A stretch of DNA of 64,000 nt, taken from the NCBI GenBank assembly GCA_029721435.1, contig CM056577.1, positions 119,656,719 through 119,720,718 on the forward strand. The letters run 5' to 3'. The DNA comes from Gymnothorax reevesii (Eukaryota; Chordata; Actinopteri; Anguilliformes; Muraenidae). The notes beneath the pieces are model-generated. The model was given only the letters and a program-made list of their open reading frames with translations, was not told the origin of the DNA and searched no databases. This document shows, one piece after another, positions 11,708-22,380 of the stretch; the stretch's first letter is position 1, and the number at the start of each line of letters is the position of its first letter. Both the position numbers and the translations under genes were made by a program.

Positions 11708-11911
11708 CAGGTCTATTCAACGTTATCCTGCGAGGGCCGGTGGGGGCCCAGGCTTTCATTCCAACCAAGCACTTACACACCTGAGGCTACTAATGAAGCT
11801 CTTTAGCAAAAACTCTTGGGGTTGATTAGTGGCATCAGGTGTGTAAGTGCTTGGTTAGAATGAAAGCCTGCACCCACACTGGCCCTTTCAGGATAAGGTT
11901 GATTAGCCCTG
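11708..11911. mobile_element. Palindromic hAT-type MITE, 204 bp
   Basis: The arms are long inverted repeats. The left starts CAGGTCTATTCAACGTTATC and the right, reverse complemented, starts CAGGGCTAATCAACCTTATC. Both continue through 'caggctttcattc' and 'aagcacttacacacctga'. Flanks 11700-11707 (ctctagac) and 11912-11919 (ctctagaa) match at 7 of 8 positions, as expected for an aged 8-bp hAT target duplication. Confidence 0.85.
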
Positions 11912-11919
11912 CTCTAGAA

Positions 11920-12834
11920 AAAAAAAAATCCTGTTCTGAAAAATGGTTCATTCAGTCAAAACTGTCAGTCAAGATGTGAGTTTTCACCTGCGTAACTAGG
12001 CCTCAAGCCTCCACTCTCAACCCTCTCTCTCTCTCTTTCAGCGTTCCAGGTCTAAGCCTTGTTAACTCTGTCATCATATGAATCTTGGATTCAGTGGATC
12101 AGTGAATCACTCTTTAGCTCAGAGTGAGTCTCATTCAGTTTAAATCTATTGGTGTCTCACTGCCCGCCCATTGGACTGTTAGCATCACAGTCACTGTGCA
12201 AGCGGGTGCATGAGCCGAGTGCCTAATAACGTCGAACAAGTTTAGACTGGAGGTCTGCAGCATCAGAGATTAAATAGCACCAAGTTTCTCTCCAACCTTT
12301 CTCCATTTCTTCCTCTTATCCTCTGCTAACCCATCTCCTGTCCTCCACCTCTCTCCCCTCTCCATTTTGCCATTATTGGTTTTCTCTCTCTCCTGACCTC
12401 TTTCCCTCTCTCCTTTACCATTTTCTAATTGCTCATTCTTTTTCATTCTCTTACTCCCTCTCTCCAGCTTACTCAGCCCCCCTCCCAGGCTGTTTTTCCC
12501 TCCGTTTCCCCTCTCTCTCTTATTCCTTCCCTCTCTGGCCATATACTTATGTTTCCACCAGGTGTCCCTCTCTTTCTTTCTCTCTCCCTCCCTCTCAATA
12601 TGATTTAAACTGTGTCCTAGTTTGGCCCTCTGATTCAGTTTGTGCGGATAGAGAGATGGGACAGAGGGGAGAATGAACCACAGATCATTCTGGCTGTGTA
12701 TTTCCCAGCTCTACGGATAGCCCTCAGGATCGGAAATTTGGAGTTATCGACCAGGAAAAGCGGTACACTTCGAACTGCTCAGGGATGTGCGAATAGCTCA
12801 GCACATTTGGAACTAAACACACCCAGAGGCACGC
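11920..12834. other. No gene; CT-rich low-complexity sequence
   Basis: From about 12280 to 12600 the plus strand is dominated by C and T (ctctctc and ctttccctc blocks). The minus-strand open frame there is an artefact of purine-rich sequence. No exon or element was recognised. Confidence 0.6.
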
Positions 12835-13160
12835 ATTACAAAAACATGACACTGCAGCTTAAGAAAAGGCTCCACTCACCTCAAAAACACACACACACAC
12901 GCACACACACACGCACACACAAAAACTCCCTCAATCGCATATATTACACAAACATGACACTGCAGCCACGGACAAAGGCTTAACTCTACCCAAACACACA
13001 CACACACACACACACACAGAAACCCTCCAACACAATTTACACAATCAAGACACTGCAGTGCTTAAGAACAAGGCTTAACCCAAACACACACAGACACACA
13101 CAATTGTGCAAGTGCAAAAACTCTAACTAGCATGCATCAGACAAGCATGAAAGTGCAGCG
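12835..13160. repeat. Tandem repeat of about 95-108 bp, 3-4 diverged units, each with its own CA microsatellite
   Basis: The motif 'acatgacactgcag' recurs at about 12843, 12951 and (as 'caagacactgcag') 13047, with a weaker fourth at about 13145. Each is followed by 'aaggctt/aaggctc' and then a CA run. The CA runs seem to have been duplicated with the unit and then expanded independently. Confidence 0.7.
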
Positions 13161-13184
13161 AAAAGGTAATTCCCTATGAAGACA

Positions 13185-13828
13185 ACCAGAGATCCCCTGG
13201 TCACCGACTCAGATTTGGCTCAAATTTATTTTGGGAGTAATTCTATATTCATAATGAACTCTGCATAATTATAGGGTCCTACTCCAAGCGGTTTCTAAGA
13301 TATGGCTCCCCAAAAATTGAGGGCCATGCCCACGCGATTTGCAAACATTCATTTACAGGGATTTTGGAGGCCAATATTTTTTGAATAAATCATAGGTATG
13401 GGCTGAAAATTGTTACCCAGGGTAATTTCAGTCTATGCTTTCAGAATCTCATGTCAAAATTTATCTTTTTTCATTATCAAGATATTGGCCTCACAATATG
13501 AAACTTGTCATGCCTGGAAATCAAACATTCAGTTTCCAAGAGGCCAGGATTCCAACTGAGCTGGATAGAGTTAGGAGACACTGAAAAGGGTCGCATCTGA
13601 AAAAGTTGCTTTTTTTGAACCAATTTTGGATTGGCAAGTTCACTGTGTGGGCAGTTACCCATGGTAATGAAATTTGCTCTACATAAATGTATATATCTTG
13701 ACTTCATTTGTTCAGAATTACAACTCGTTTTCTCATCTCCTTCACTATTTAATCATGTTAACAAATATAGGTATTTTGGGGTAAAAACACCTTCATTATC
13801 CCCTTCGTTCTGCAACTAGAAGTTTCAC
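13185..13828. repeat. Dispersed repeat, copy 2 (partner at 7495-8207)
   Basis: Same family and orientation as 7495-8207, somewhat shorter through small deletions, and ending at the shared 'ctgcaactagaagttt'. No coding capacity was seen. Confidence 0.8.
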
Positions 13829-14039
13829 CAACATGATAGCTTGATTATTTTCTCTCAGTCTAATTTGATTTTTTTTTAATATTATCTGAAATTGCTCGCA
13901 ATATAGAAAATATTTCCTAGGATCATTTATTCTTCAACACACATGGATATTTCTGTCAAAATGTATTTACTGACAATGTGAGTACTATCAAGAGCAGCGG
14001 GATTAATTCAGAATTGTAGGAGGCCATTTCATCTGCCAG

Positions 14040-14613
14040 GATTTAGCTTAATGCTCCAAAATTCATTAGAAGGTACTTTCCGGTGAAGATGACCGATGAC
14101 CCGATGCATACTAGGAAAGCAACCACACTTTTGAAAGCCAAAGAAGTGGGATGTTCTACAATGTCCAAGTCAGTAACCTGATGGGAATTCTGTGGAGCGT
14201 GCTTTTCACTCGCTGGAGACAAAACTGAAGCCAAAATGCCCCAGGAACAAGCAGGAACTGTATTCAGCCACCAGATCAGAAGCCAAGCATCTGATGAAGT
14301 CCTTGGGTTCTGGACTTCAGGCAGTCATTAACTGAAGAGGATTTACAATCCAAGTGTCAACAATGACAGAGTAAATTATCACTATTTTGTCCGATTACTT
14401 CAGAGCCCCAAAAATTTGGGGGGGGAAGGTATGTATAAAACTGGTATTAATTCCTGCATGCCATATTTGGGCAATTTTGTATGACAAGACACTTCACGTC
14501 CAAAGTCTGAATTCCTGGCACGTCTTGGATGGTTAATTTCAAATCCACTGTGGTAGAGAGCGGAGACAAAATGGTGGAAATTGTCACTGTCCAAGTACTT
14601 ATGGATTTGACTG
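14040..14613 (+). mobile_element. 3' half of a Tc1-like transposon (degenerate)
   Basis: The terminal segment 'ttcaaatccactgtggt...gtccaagtacttatgga' and the preceding 'gtccgattacttcagagccc' match, as I remember it, the 3' non-coding end of a common fish Tc1-like family. The upstream part would be the end of the transposase gene but is too decayed to translate. No matching 5' terminus was found, so the copy is truncated. Confidence 0.6.
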
Positions 14614-15750
14614 CAGATACATACTTATACAAACACACAACAACCTGCGTGTGTACACACCCGCTCACAATTTCATTACCTTCCCCTTTCTAGCAGCAAA
14701 TGCCCCCCACCTTCCACCTTCCACCCTCCACCCAAACCTCCTTGCACAGCAAATGCTCTATCCAATGACATTCCTGACAAGCCACGATCAATGGCTTTTA
14801 ATTACGGAGGAAGATCATGGCGATCGATACCGCTGACCGCAAGACCTGCTTACTTGCAAAGATTGATAACCATGCTCAGGCCGCATGGGGTTGCGAAGCT
14901 GACCCCAATTAAGCGACCAAAGCCCGAAGACTTACCTCGTCTTCACCATTGCAAAGATGAGGCACAGGGGCTTTACACTAGTGCCAGATGACCAGTCGAA
15001 TAGTTATCTAATGTCTTAAATAAACATGCAGGTCTCCTATAGTGTCATCAGGTGCACAGCCAATTAGCCATTATGAGGCATTTAAAACTTTGTTCTTTTG
15101 TGACTTCAGAAAGGGAAGGGCGTGCCCAAATGTAAGCAGGACTGATCAATTTCCATCAACCAACGAAATCAGTTCCTTTATTATTTTCGTTGGTCTATGC
15201 GACCAACAAAGAACAGTGACGTCACAGAGAACATATTTGGAATCGCTTATAATAACTAATTGACTGCGCACCCTGCTACGTAATAGGGGACTATCAGGCC
15301 TTGTCCACTCGGATGCAGTTATTTTTGACAGCATAGATTTTCTCCGCATTTTAGGTCTCTAAAATGGAGATTTCTAAAATCACCCTCCAAAGCGAAAATT
15401 TTTGACTGCTTCGGTTTCCGCCCATCTGTGTGAGGAACGTCAATCGGAGTTTTGGGAGAAGACGATGCCACAATTTACGCATGACCACCGTTGCTTTATG
15501 GACTGTTCTCTGATAATATACATATTACGTAGACTTCATTCCCTCTTAAGGGTCCAGTATTCTTTATTTGAGCAGCTGCATTCGGTTTTGAATTCTCTTA
15601 GGTACAAGGGTATTTCGTAAAACGAGGTTGGGGGAAGGACTTCTTTTTGAAAACAGATGAGGGAAAACATTTGGTGAGTACGTGCATTAGTGTGCACAAG
15701 ACCTTCATCCTCATAATGCTTTCATTATAAAACTATGAACATTATATCAT
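14614..15750. other. No gene recognised
   Basis: Mixed-composition sequence without recognisable exons or repeats. Confidence 0.5.
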
Positions 15751-15890
15751 TACAACCCCAGACAAAAATTACGGAATCACCACCATCCTTAAAGATGTTC
15801 ATCCAGCTTTTTTTACTTCATAACAAATAAAATAAAATAATGAAATCACAGATATGACACTAAACATTTTTTTTCTGAACAGAGTGAACA
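15751..15890 (+). mobile_element. Terminal fragment of a Tc1/mariner-like element
   Basis: The stretch begins tacaacccc, followed by 'gacaaaaattacggaatcacc' and 'gatgttcatccag'. This resembles the 5' end of a fish Tc1-like family from memory. The element is cut off after about 140 bases and the opposite terminus is absent. Confidence 0.45.
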
Positions 15891-16112
15891 TTCATTTCTC
15901 ATAGACCTGATCTGCGAACTTCAGTTGAGATCAATGCCAGGTAGACATAAAATGCAACACATTGCCCTTTGCTTCGACAACCATGAGAATATGGGTGTGG
16001 ATGTGAGTGTGTCTGTCTGTTCGAATGCATGTAAACGTGCGTGCCGAATACCCACCTGGGATTGGTGGGGTGCAGAGATGTTGCACTTTGACCCCTGTAA
16101 TGTGAATAGAAG

Positions 16113-16126
16113 CCACTAGATGGCAG
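16113..16126 (+). promoter_or_regulatory. CTCF-like site (CCACTAGATGGCAG)
   Basis: Every position agrees with the core consensus CCASYAGRKGGCRS. It lies directly before the putative LTR. This is a motif match only; binding is not shown. Confidence 0.4.
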
Positions 16127-16566
16127 TGTTGACCCTTTCTTTAGTTAAGCCCAGACTGGAGCTAGGTTTGGACATGTCCTGGGCATGTCTGAGATGGAAA
16201 GACCCAGAGAATTCAAAAAAAGTCTAAAAGGTGGGAGGGGTCTGCAAAAGAGTATATAAGGAGGAAAATTGAGAGAGTAAAGAAGTTGGAGAAATTGCAA
16301 AGAGAAGGATACATTTGACCAGACCTGTCACTCTTTTCAAGAGCCGTGAAGCCTTTTGTGGATTTTTGCCTGTGTTGGAGCATTTTCCTCACCTGGAACA
16401 TCACCAAGCAACCCCACCAAAGGGACTGTAAATATTTTTTTTCTTGTATATATCAATCTTGGTCAGTAGAGTAGATAATAGATTAGTTAAAAGTCTTTAT
16501 TTAATTAAATGTGTTTAAGTTTAAAAATTGTGTCTGTCATCCCTTGCTGTCATAAATGTAATAACA
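16127..16566 (+). mobile_element. Putative LTR (TG...CA) of an LTR retrotransposon
   Basis: The segment starts TGTTGACC and ends ATAACA. It contains a TATA box (tatataag, 16253-16260), and an AT-rich R/U5-like region with 'gtctttatttaatt' near the end. It is followed at once by 'aattggggccataaca', which has the form of a primer-binding site. The promoter, terminator and primer-site order is typical of a Ty3/gypsy-type LTR. No second LTR was found downstream. Confidence 0.55.
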
Positions 16567-16584
16567 AATTGGGGCCATAACACC
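16567..16584 (+). other. Putative primer-binding site next to the LTR
   Basis: The sequence 'aattggggccataaca' follows the LTR directly, as expected for tRNA-primed minus-strand synthesis. The priming tRNA was not identified. Confidence 0.4.
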
Positions 16585-16736
16585 CCAGAATACAGTTCTT
16601 CTCAAAATCTCATAGCAAGGGCTGTACCTACCTGTGTTCAACTGGTTCCGTGCACATTACTGCCTGTGTGTGCGTGTGGGATGTACCAAGGAGTGAGAAC
16701 TGACTCCTGAGGGTTGTTTGTAGAGCTTGCTGGATC

Positions 16737-17138
16737 TTGCACCTGCCAATCAAAGAGAATAAAGCAAACACAGTGCCTAGGGACAGCCAATCAAATGCAG
16801 AGAAAAGTGCAGCTTCCACATCCTGCGCAAAAATCCTACTGTTACGATGGAAAACACCTCTGAGTCCCAATTCACCTGAACAGGCTTCAGCAGTGCCAGA
16901 GCAGGGCCCAGTCATCTCACCACTGCCCCCTGCTGGAGACCACAGCGATAATCTTGCCATTTACTTGGGCGAACTCAGCCAATACAAAACATTTTTTCAG
17001 CAGTATAACAATACTTTTTACAAGCCCATTCTAGCCCCATTTCTAGGGAGGAAACAGAGCAGCAAAAGGAAGCAAAAAGAGAAAGAAAAATGTAAACAAA
17101 AGTCAAAAATGGTCCTCATTCACATTGTAGAGGAATGA
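16737..17138 (+). pseudogene. Open frame downstream of the LTR; possible decayed gag-like sequence
   Basis: A frame of 133 codons lies about 170 bases after the primer-binding-like site, in the same orientation. A proline-rich part (about residues 40-67) is followed by LGELSQYKTFFQQ (about 77-89), which faintly recalls the start of the capsid in Ty3/gypsy gag proteins. The frame ends in a lysine-rich stretch. No zinc knuckle, protease or polymerase follows, so at most this is a truncated relic. It could equally be chance. Confidence 0.3.
16925..16936 (-). promoter_or_regulatory. CTCF-like site (CCAGCAGGGGGC on minus)
   Basis: A complete match to the core consensus CCASYAGRKGGC on the minus strand. 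Motif only. Confidence 0.35.
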
Positions 17139-17526
17139 AAAATTAAGTAGATCCAGACACACATATTACATCGAAGTGTCCCAGCTTTGTGTAACTGCTT
17201 CTCGTCTGTTGATATTATACGGCCAGCGAAGGAGTCGTTTGGCCAAGAGAAGTTGCAGTCAATTTCGTGTGCGACAGATGCGGTAATCTGGAGGGACTTT
17301 CACCGATGACACTTCACATATTATCCATTTATTCAGCTGGGCAGCTAGATGTAACCAAGGCAATTAACAGTAACTGCGGTGCTCAAGGGTGCATCACAAG
17401 AGCCAGAAATGACACATCTGAGGCATAAGCCTTTATAGGTCTGCGTCACTGCTGCCCATATCCACATAAAGGCAGCAGACTTAGGAGACCAATGAGCTTC
17501 ACACTCTCACTGTAGTTTGCAGTCAA
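17139..17526. other. No gene recognised
   Basis: Intervening sequence before the trinucleotide-rich tract. Nothing supportable was seen. Confidence 0.5.
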
Positions 17527-17715
17527 ATGTTCCAAAACCAACCACACCTACTGCAGCTACAGCATCCACTGCTTCTACCGATTCACTACAACTCCACCTG
17601 CTGCTACTGCAACAACTGCTGCAATTTTAACCTACAGTACTGCATTCTAACTTCTGTGACTGGTGCTACTATGGCAACTACAACATCATCTGCTTATACT
17701 AATGACACTCATACC
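17527..17715. repeat. Degenerate trinucleotide-rich tract, segment 1
   Basis: The plus strand is dominated by act/gct/cta/aca triplets ('ctgctgctactgcaac', 'ttttaacctacagtactgcattctaac'). It is the left part of a single old tract that continues at 19571, 20473 and 21246 and was split by later insertions. The phrase 'ctgcattctaacttctgtgac' recurs in segment 2. Confidence 0.75.
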
Positions 17716-19570
17716 CAAGGGCATAGGTTTGTATATTGGGAGTCCAGATTGTTCCTACCACTATTTCAGCGAATTCGTTCTTATCATCTTGCGAGATAAG
17801 CCATATAAGACCCAACTGTGGAGGATATACCTACAAGACAACCCATTAATGCATTCTAGCATTTGATTGGTTGAAAGGGCGGGGCTATCTGAAGGCTAAA
17901 AGACAAGAGTAAACTGACCACGCTATTCAGGTCATGAATATTCATTTTTGTCCAAGTGGGGCTTGAGAGGCGCAACTGGATCGCCGGCTCTGATTACATG
18001 TGTTGGCAGTGGCATACCCCTAGAAGAGAACCGTAATTTGGAATTTGTTCCAGATTTTTCTTCCTTGCATAACTATAACACTTTTCTGATGGCCCAACTC
18101 ATGACATACATTGATATTACCTTAGTTACGTATCACTTCTGTGGAAATTTCAGTGTCTGAGAGTGTGAGGGAAAAAAAAGTTGCTCCATGTTAACTCATG
18201 CAGCTAATATTTCGCCAAACTGAATGCCAAGTGTAATATTGGTTGAATAACTAGTCAGAAACAAAGAGTTACTTACAGTGAAAACTTGCAAGCTACCTTA
18301 AGTTAGTTTTTACCGGAAAATAATGTCAACGAATGTTAATTAAACATGTTCACTAATCACATGCTGGTAAGTAATTGGTTTGCTAGGAGTAGTAAATATA
18401 AGCCAGGTGGATATGTCAAATTATGAGGTGTATTTCAGAGGAGAAATCCCGCAAAGGTGCTATTATTAATTAATTATTTTATATGCAGGAACCACAGCAG
18501 TAAGCTAGAGAAACAGAGCAAGCTGTTGGGGGTACAGGTGCATCAGGGCTTCAGGTGAGGGAATAATTATGACTTGTTCTGTGGAATTACAGGGACAGCA
18601 TTAAAGGTAGTCTTATGATGTTCAGCATATATAACCTTTGAAAGTCAAAATGCCCCCACTAACTTAGCTCAGTGGGAGAAATGAAAGAAACACGTAATCG
18701 TAAATCTAACATCATCCAGTCTGATTAACGCTCGGTTTGGGCTTGTCCAATTCATAGTCGGTGGTCCATTTTGAAGTGTTTATCGCGGCTGCATTTGCGT
18801 TGCCGTATATTAAGATGCTTAATATGGAAAATTGCGAGCTGGCTTGCTAACGTGGTGATATATCCACTCACTTGGTATCAATGTCCAGGTCACTAGACCT
18901 GAGCGGGTTTCATGAGTGCGCCGAGATGGTTTGCAGCTGTTAGTTAAGGTTGTGGCAAGTTTATGTATGCGGCATCTTTGTATGAAAATTCTGGAGGCAC
19001 CCTGCGTAGCATAATTAATAGCTCACTCGGTTAAAGCACTGCGTTGCGAACCAGAAGTGACCATCACAGCGCGGGTTCAAGCCCCGGTTGCACCAATCGG
19101 CAGCGGTCGGCAGATTTTTCAGAGTAATGCACAATTGGCCATTGCGCTACAGAGATGCAAATTCGGAAGGGTAATATAAAAAATAGCTGCTTTGTTCATT
19201 GCTCATGCGCCTCCTATTGGCTAGCCGGGCGCTCGTCAGGAAGATTCTAAGCTTGTTCATGTTTGGGTATCCTCATCCCCATTCTGAAATTGCGAGGATT
19301 CAACCAATGAGTGTAACAAAAACAGTGGCTGACAGGCGCGTGCTTCGGAGGAGAACCGCGAACTGTCTTCACTCTCCTGAATTGGCACACGAGGATGCAT
19401 ATGAGCAAGCCTTGTACATAGTTCCCCAATTGGGAATTCCAGATTCAGGTGGGATTGAAGATGCCAAATTATTTGTAAAAAATAATAATAATAATTTCCA
19501 GCTCGTGTGCCATGAGCACTCGCATCCCATACGTGTCCCTACAAATTCTCACATTAAACCTATGCCCTTG
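17716..19570. mobile_element. hAT-type DNA transposon, 1855 bp, with exact 8-bp target duplication
   Basis: The termini are perfect 15-bp inverted repeats (CAAGGGCATAGGTTT). They are flanked by identical 8-bp direct repeats CTCATACC at 17708-17715 and 19571-19578. Removing the element restores a continuous trinucleotide-rich tract. No transposase frame is recognisable. A tRNA-derived SINE lies inside near the right end. Confidence 0.92.
19012..19494 (+). mobile_element. tRNA-derived SINE, about 480 bp, nested in the hAT element
   Basis: The head carries pol III promoter boxes: A box TAGCTCACTCG (19019-19029) and B box GGTTCAAGCCC (19074-19084), 55 bases apart as in a tRNA gene. A body of about 380 bases follows and ends in an aataataat tail (19475-19494). 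The anticodon arm cannot fold properly, so this is a retroposon and not a functional tRNA gene. Confidence 0.75.
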
Positions 19571-19877
19571 CTCATACCACTGCAACAACAACATCTACTG
19601 CTGCTATCACTACTACTTTAACTGACACTACTGCACTACAATTTCTACAAATGGTGCTACTACTGCAACTGCAATATCTGCAGTTAATACTAGAGCTGCT
19701 TATATCACAGTAGCAAGAATGTCTACTGCTACTATCGCAGCAACTTTAACTTATGCTACTGCATTACAACTTCTCCCTGCTTGTGCTACTACTGGAACTA
19801 CAACATCTACTGCTCATACTACAACTTTGACTTATACTATGGCATTCTAACTTCTATGACGTGCTGCTATGGCAATG
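19571..19877. repeat. Degenerate trinucleotide-rich tract, segment 2
   Basis: Continuation of the tract starting at 17527, rich in 'ctgctactactgcaac'-type phrases. Internal duplications are visible: 'actttaact(t/g)a' occurs twice and 'ttctaacttctatgac' repeats a phrase of segment 1. Confidence 0.75.
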
Positions 19878-20472
19878 GGAGCAACCAGATATCCAATACG
19901 GTGCATCGCAAGGTGGATATGATCGCCGACGGTTCAAAGTTCAAAATGTAGATGAGTGAACTTCCGCCCATACCCGTGCATAGTCGAGCGAAACAAGGTG
20001 GGCTGTTCTTTACTGTAAGGATTGAACTCATTGGATACAAAAGGACAAATGGCAGAGATAACCAATGAATGTTCAACAGAGGGGGGTTGGAGGGACATTC
20101 AAAAGATAACAATGGGAGTGCATTGGTTGAATAGCCAGGCACAGACAGGATGATGGGTAAGGGGTAGGAGAAGAGTGCTGCCTTCAACCACACTTGCTAA
20201 TATAATTGCGATTTATAGCGTTTAGTTCCAAGATGTGGACTCGAGCTTCGACTTGAATTTAGCGTTTATTGGAATTTTGCAGTATTTCATGTTCATATCG
20301 GTGTATCCACGATGGTGTTCTACTGCGAAGCTGCACAATGCTCATCACATTCCAACAGGTATGCATTGACTTAACTGACCTTATTACCGCAAGTGCAGAA
20401 GTCAAAAAGAAATCCTGTTCATTCACCTCGTCTTCCAATTCATGACAGTTTCGTGCTATATCAGTTTGCTCC
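19878..20472. mobile_element. Candidate DNA transposon, about 595 bp, with 15-bp inverted termini
   Basis: The left end GGAGCAACCAGATAT and the reverse-complemented right end GGAGCAAACTGATAT match at 13 of 15 positions. The insertion splits the trinucleotide tract. A short aat occurs on both flanks, but the target duplication is not certain, so the superfamily is unassigned. Confidence 0.6.
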
Positions 20473-20556
20473 AATTAAAGCATCTGCTGCTAATAATACT
20501 GCTACTTATATGACTGAAACGACAATATCTACTCCTAATACTTACTACTACTTTAA
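20473..20556. repeat. Degenerate trinucleotide-rich tract, segment 3
   Basis: Short continuation ('gcatctgctgctaataatactgc ... cttactactactttaa') ending at the TTAA used by the next insertion. Confidence 0.65.
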
Positions 20557-21053
20557 TCCTTAACTGTCCCGTGACAAATTTGTCAAATGATTTTGGGGGT
20601 TGTCAAAACCACTGAGCCCACATAAATTCTGCAATCTAATGACCATAGTGACATATTTAGACCATCAGTGCTGCCATCTGATGCATAAAAGTGGAACTGA
20701 CACTACACTGGCTGCACTAGCTAACCTTTCCAATATGGCCGCCCCCATGGTGGAATCCACATGATAGATCAGCACCTATTCATCACTGGATAAAGTAGAC
20801 AAACAGGTAAGCTAATGAAAAATAAGTTAAGCCTAATACTTCAGCGATATGTCTACTGTTTTATCATTCAAGTCATTTTAGCAATAAGGTCCCCGAAATG
20901 CCCATTGTGACATATCTCACAAAACTAAAATGAGGTCGAAGGTCACCAAAAATGAAAAATAGCTACAGGGTTGTTATAAGCCCCTCCCCAGGACATGTTA
21001 ACAGAATACATAGATTTTTCTTTCAACTTCCACTATAGTTGGGCATTGAAGGG
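20557..21053. mobile_element. piggyBac-like short element, about 497 bp, at a duplicated TTAA
   Basis: TTAA is present on both sides (20553-20556 and 21054-21057), and excision restores 'actttaactta', a phrase found elsewhere in the same tract. The right terminus reads inward CCCTTCAATGCCC and the left TCCTTAACTGTCCC, so they are similar with small gaps. TTAA targets and CC-initial termini are characteristic of piggyBac. No transposase was found. Confidence 0.65.
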
Positions 21054-21075
21054 TTAACTTATACCACTGCAATTA

Positions 21076-21245
21076 TGAAATGAAATGAAATTCTTTATTT
21101 CGAACACGTTAAAAGATAAAATAGAGATAATCACCAAAACAAATGGTCACCATGCCTATACCAAAACAAAAACAAAAAAGGCAAACTGTTGACAACTGTC
21201 TTGCATGAGCAGCAAGATTATATGCTCGAAAAGGAGTAGGAGGAG
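21076..21245 (-). mobile_element. 3' tail of a non-LTR retroelement (minus orientation)
   Basis: On the minus strand this reads 'cctactccttttcgagc ... gttcgaaataaagaatttcatttcatttcat', a 3' UTR-like end with AATAAA and an ATTTC microsatellite tail typical of LINE or LINE-mobilised SINE copies. It interrupts the trinucleotide tract, which resumes at 21246. Confidence 0.55.
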
Positions 21246-21302
21246 TAGTAACTTATACTGTTGCTACTACAATGTCTACTACTGCAGTTCCTGATGCATT
21301 TC
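21246..21302. repeat. Degenerate trinucleotide-rich tract, segment 4
   Basis: Last recognisable part ('aacttatactgttgctactac...') after the retroelement tail. Confidence 0.6.
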
Positions 21303-22380
21303 TGCTTGTTATGCTGGGGGGGGGGTTCAACAGGGGTCAGAGTGAATAGAAATGGGGTAAAATTCACACAAATGGTGAGTCCAACAGCAATAAACCTCAC
21401 CTGTTGTGAGAGAAAATGTACCACATCGGAGTCAACAGTAGTAGAATTCCCCCTCAGTCACACCAAAGTCATAGAGGTGAAGGAAGGATGTCGTCATGCT
21501 GTGTTAACTAGGTTAAGATAAATTTGAAGCTTATTATGAAACAATACTAAAACCTTCTCCACACTAACAATGACACTCCGTGGCTGCAGATGACCACAGA
21601 GTGGCTCTGTAAGGGGTGCCATCTAGCTATGTAGATGCAGACATACCTCTAGCTGGCACAGCCTGCAATAAGTGGAGTTCTAAACGCAGGTTAGTGAACC
21701 AGACCACACCTAAACGCATCACTTAATTTACCCACGTCCTCACCAACCAGCCTATTCCGTTGCCTTCACTCTACAATCCTCATCTGCCTCATTCAACATG
21801 ACCAGCATTCTATTAGACCCGCATTCTCCCAGACCCGCATTCTCCTAGGCCAGCTTCTTGCTAAGTTAACATTTTTTTTTTTGTTTGCCATAAAAAGTTT
21901 GGACTTGCCAAACAACAAGGATTACGAAATCAAAGCTCCAGCTCAACCATCAAATGCTGAATTTGTCTCTAATCGTTCAACTGAACCACAGTATTCCAAC
22001 AAATTCTCCAACGCCTCCAGGTCAGACGCTGTCCTCGTTCTAGATTAGACAGACCATCAACTGACCATTTTCCAAGATGGCCGATCAAACACAGCTGTTC
22101 CCTGTGTCTCAACAGGCTTCTAGTCCAGGCTAAGTAGTAACTTCACCGGCTCCAGTCACCATTCACTGCTCCTCTGCGACTCCGTCCAACATGAGCTTAT
22201 AGCCCCTTTTGAGATCTTCTCTGATAGCAAACGCAAAGGACTTAATTTGCAGAGGTTTTACAAATTGAACTACACCAGCTAGTCAGCCGTATGCAACACG
22301 CTCCGTGTTGAAGGACGTTTTATTTTCTGACATTTTAGCAAATCAAACTACTTTCATATACAACACGGTCTGCATTTAAA
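21303..22380. other. No gene; contains copy 1 of a direct repeat (about 21706-21805)
   Basis: The stretch 21706-21805 ('cccacgtcct...accaaccagcctatt...caatcctcatctg') resembles 24110-24205 in the same orientation, about 2.4 kb away. A Tc1-like element lies between the two. They could be remnants of paired long terminal repeats or two copies of a dispersed repeat. Confidence 0.5.

Noticed and set aside
12270..12542. Lys/Glu/Arg/Gly-rich minus-strand frame
   Set aside because: Artefact of a CT-rich low-complexity stretch.
19012..19090. Possible functional tRNA gene
   Set aside because: A and B boxes are present, but the acceptor and anticodon stems do not pair and a long body with an A-rich tail follows, as in a SINE.
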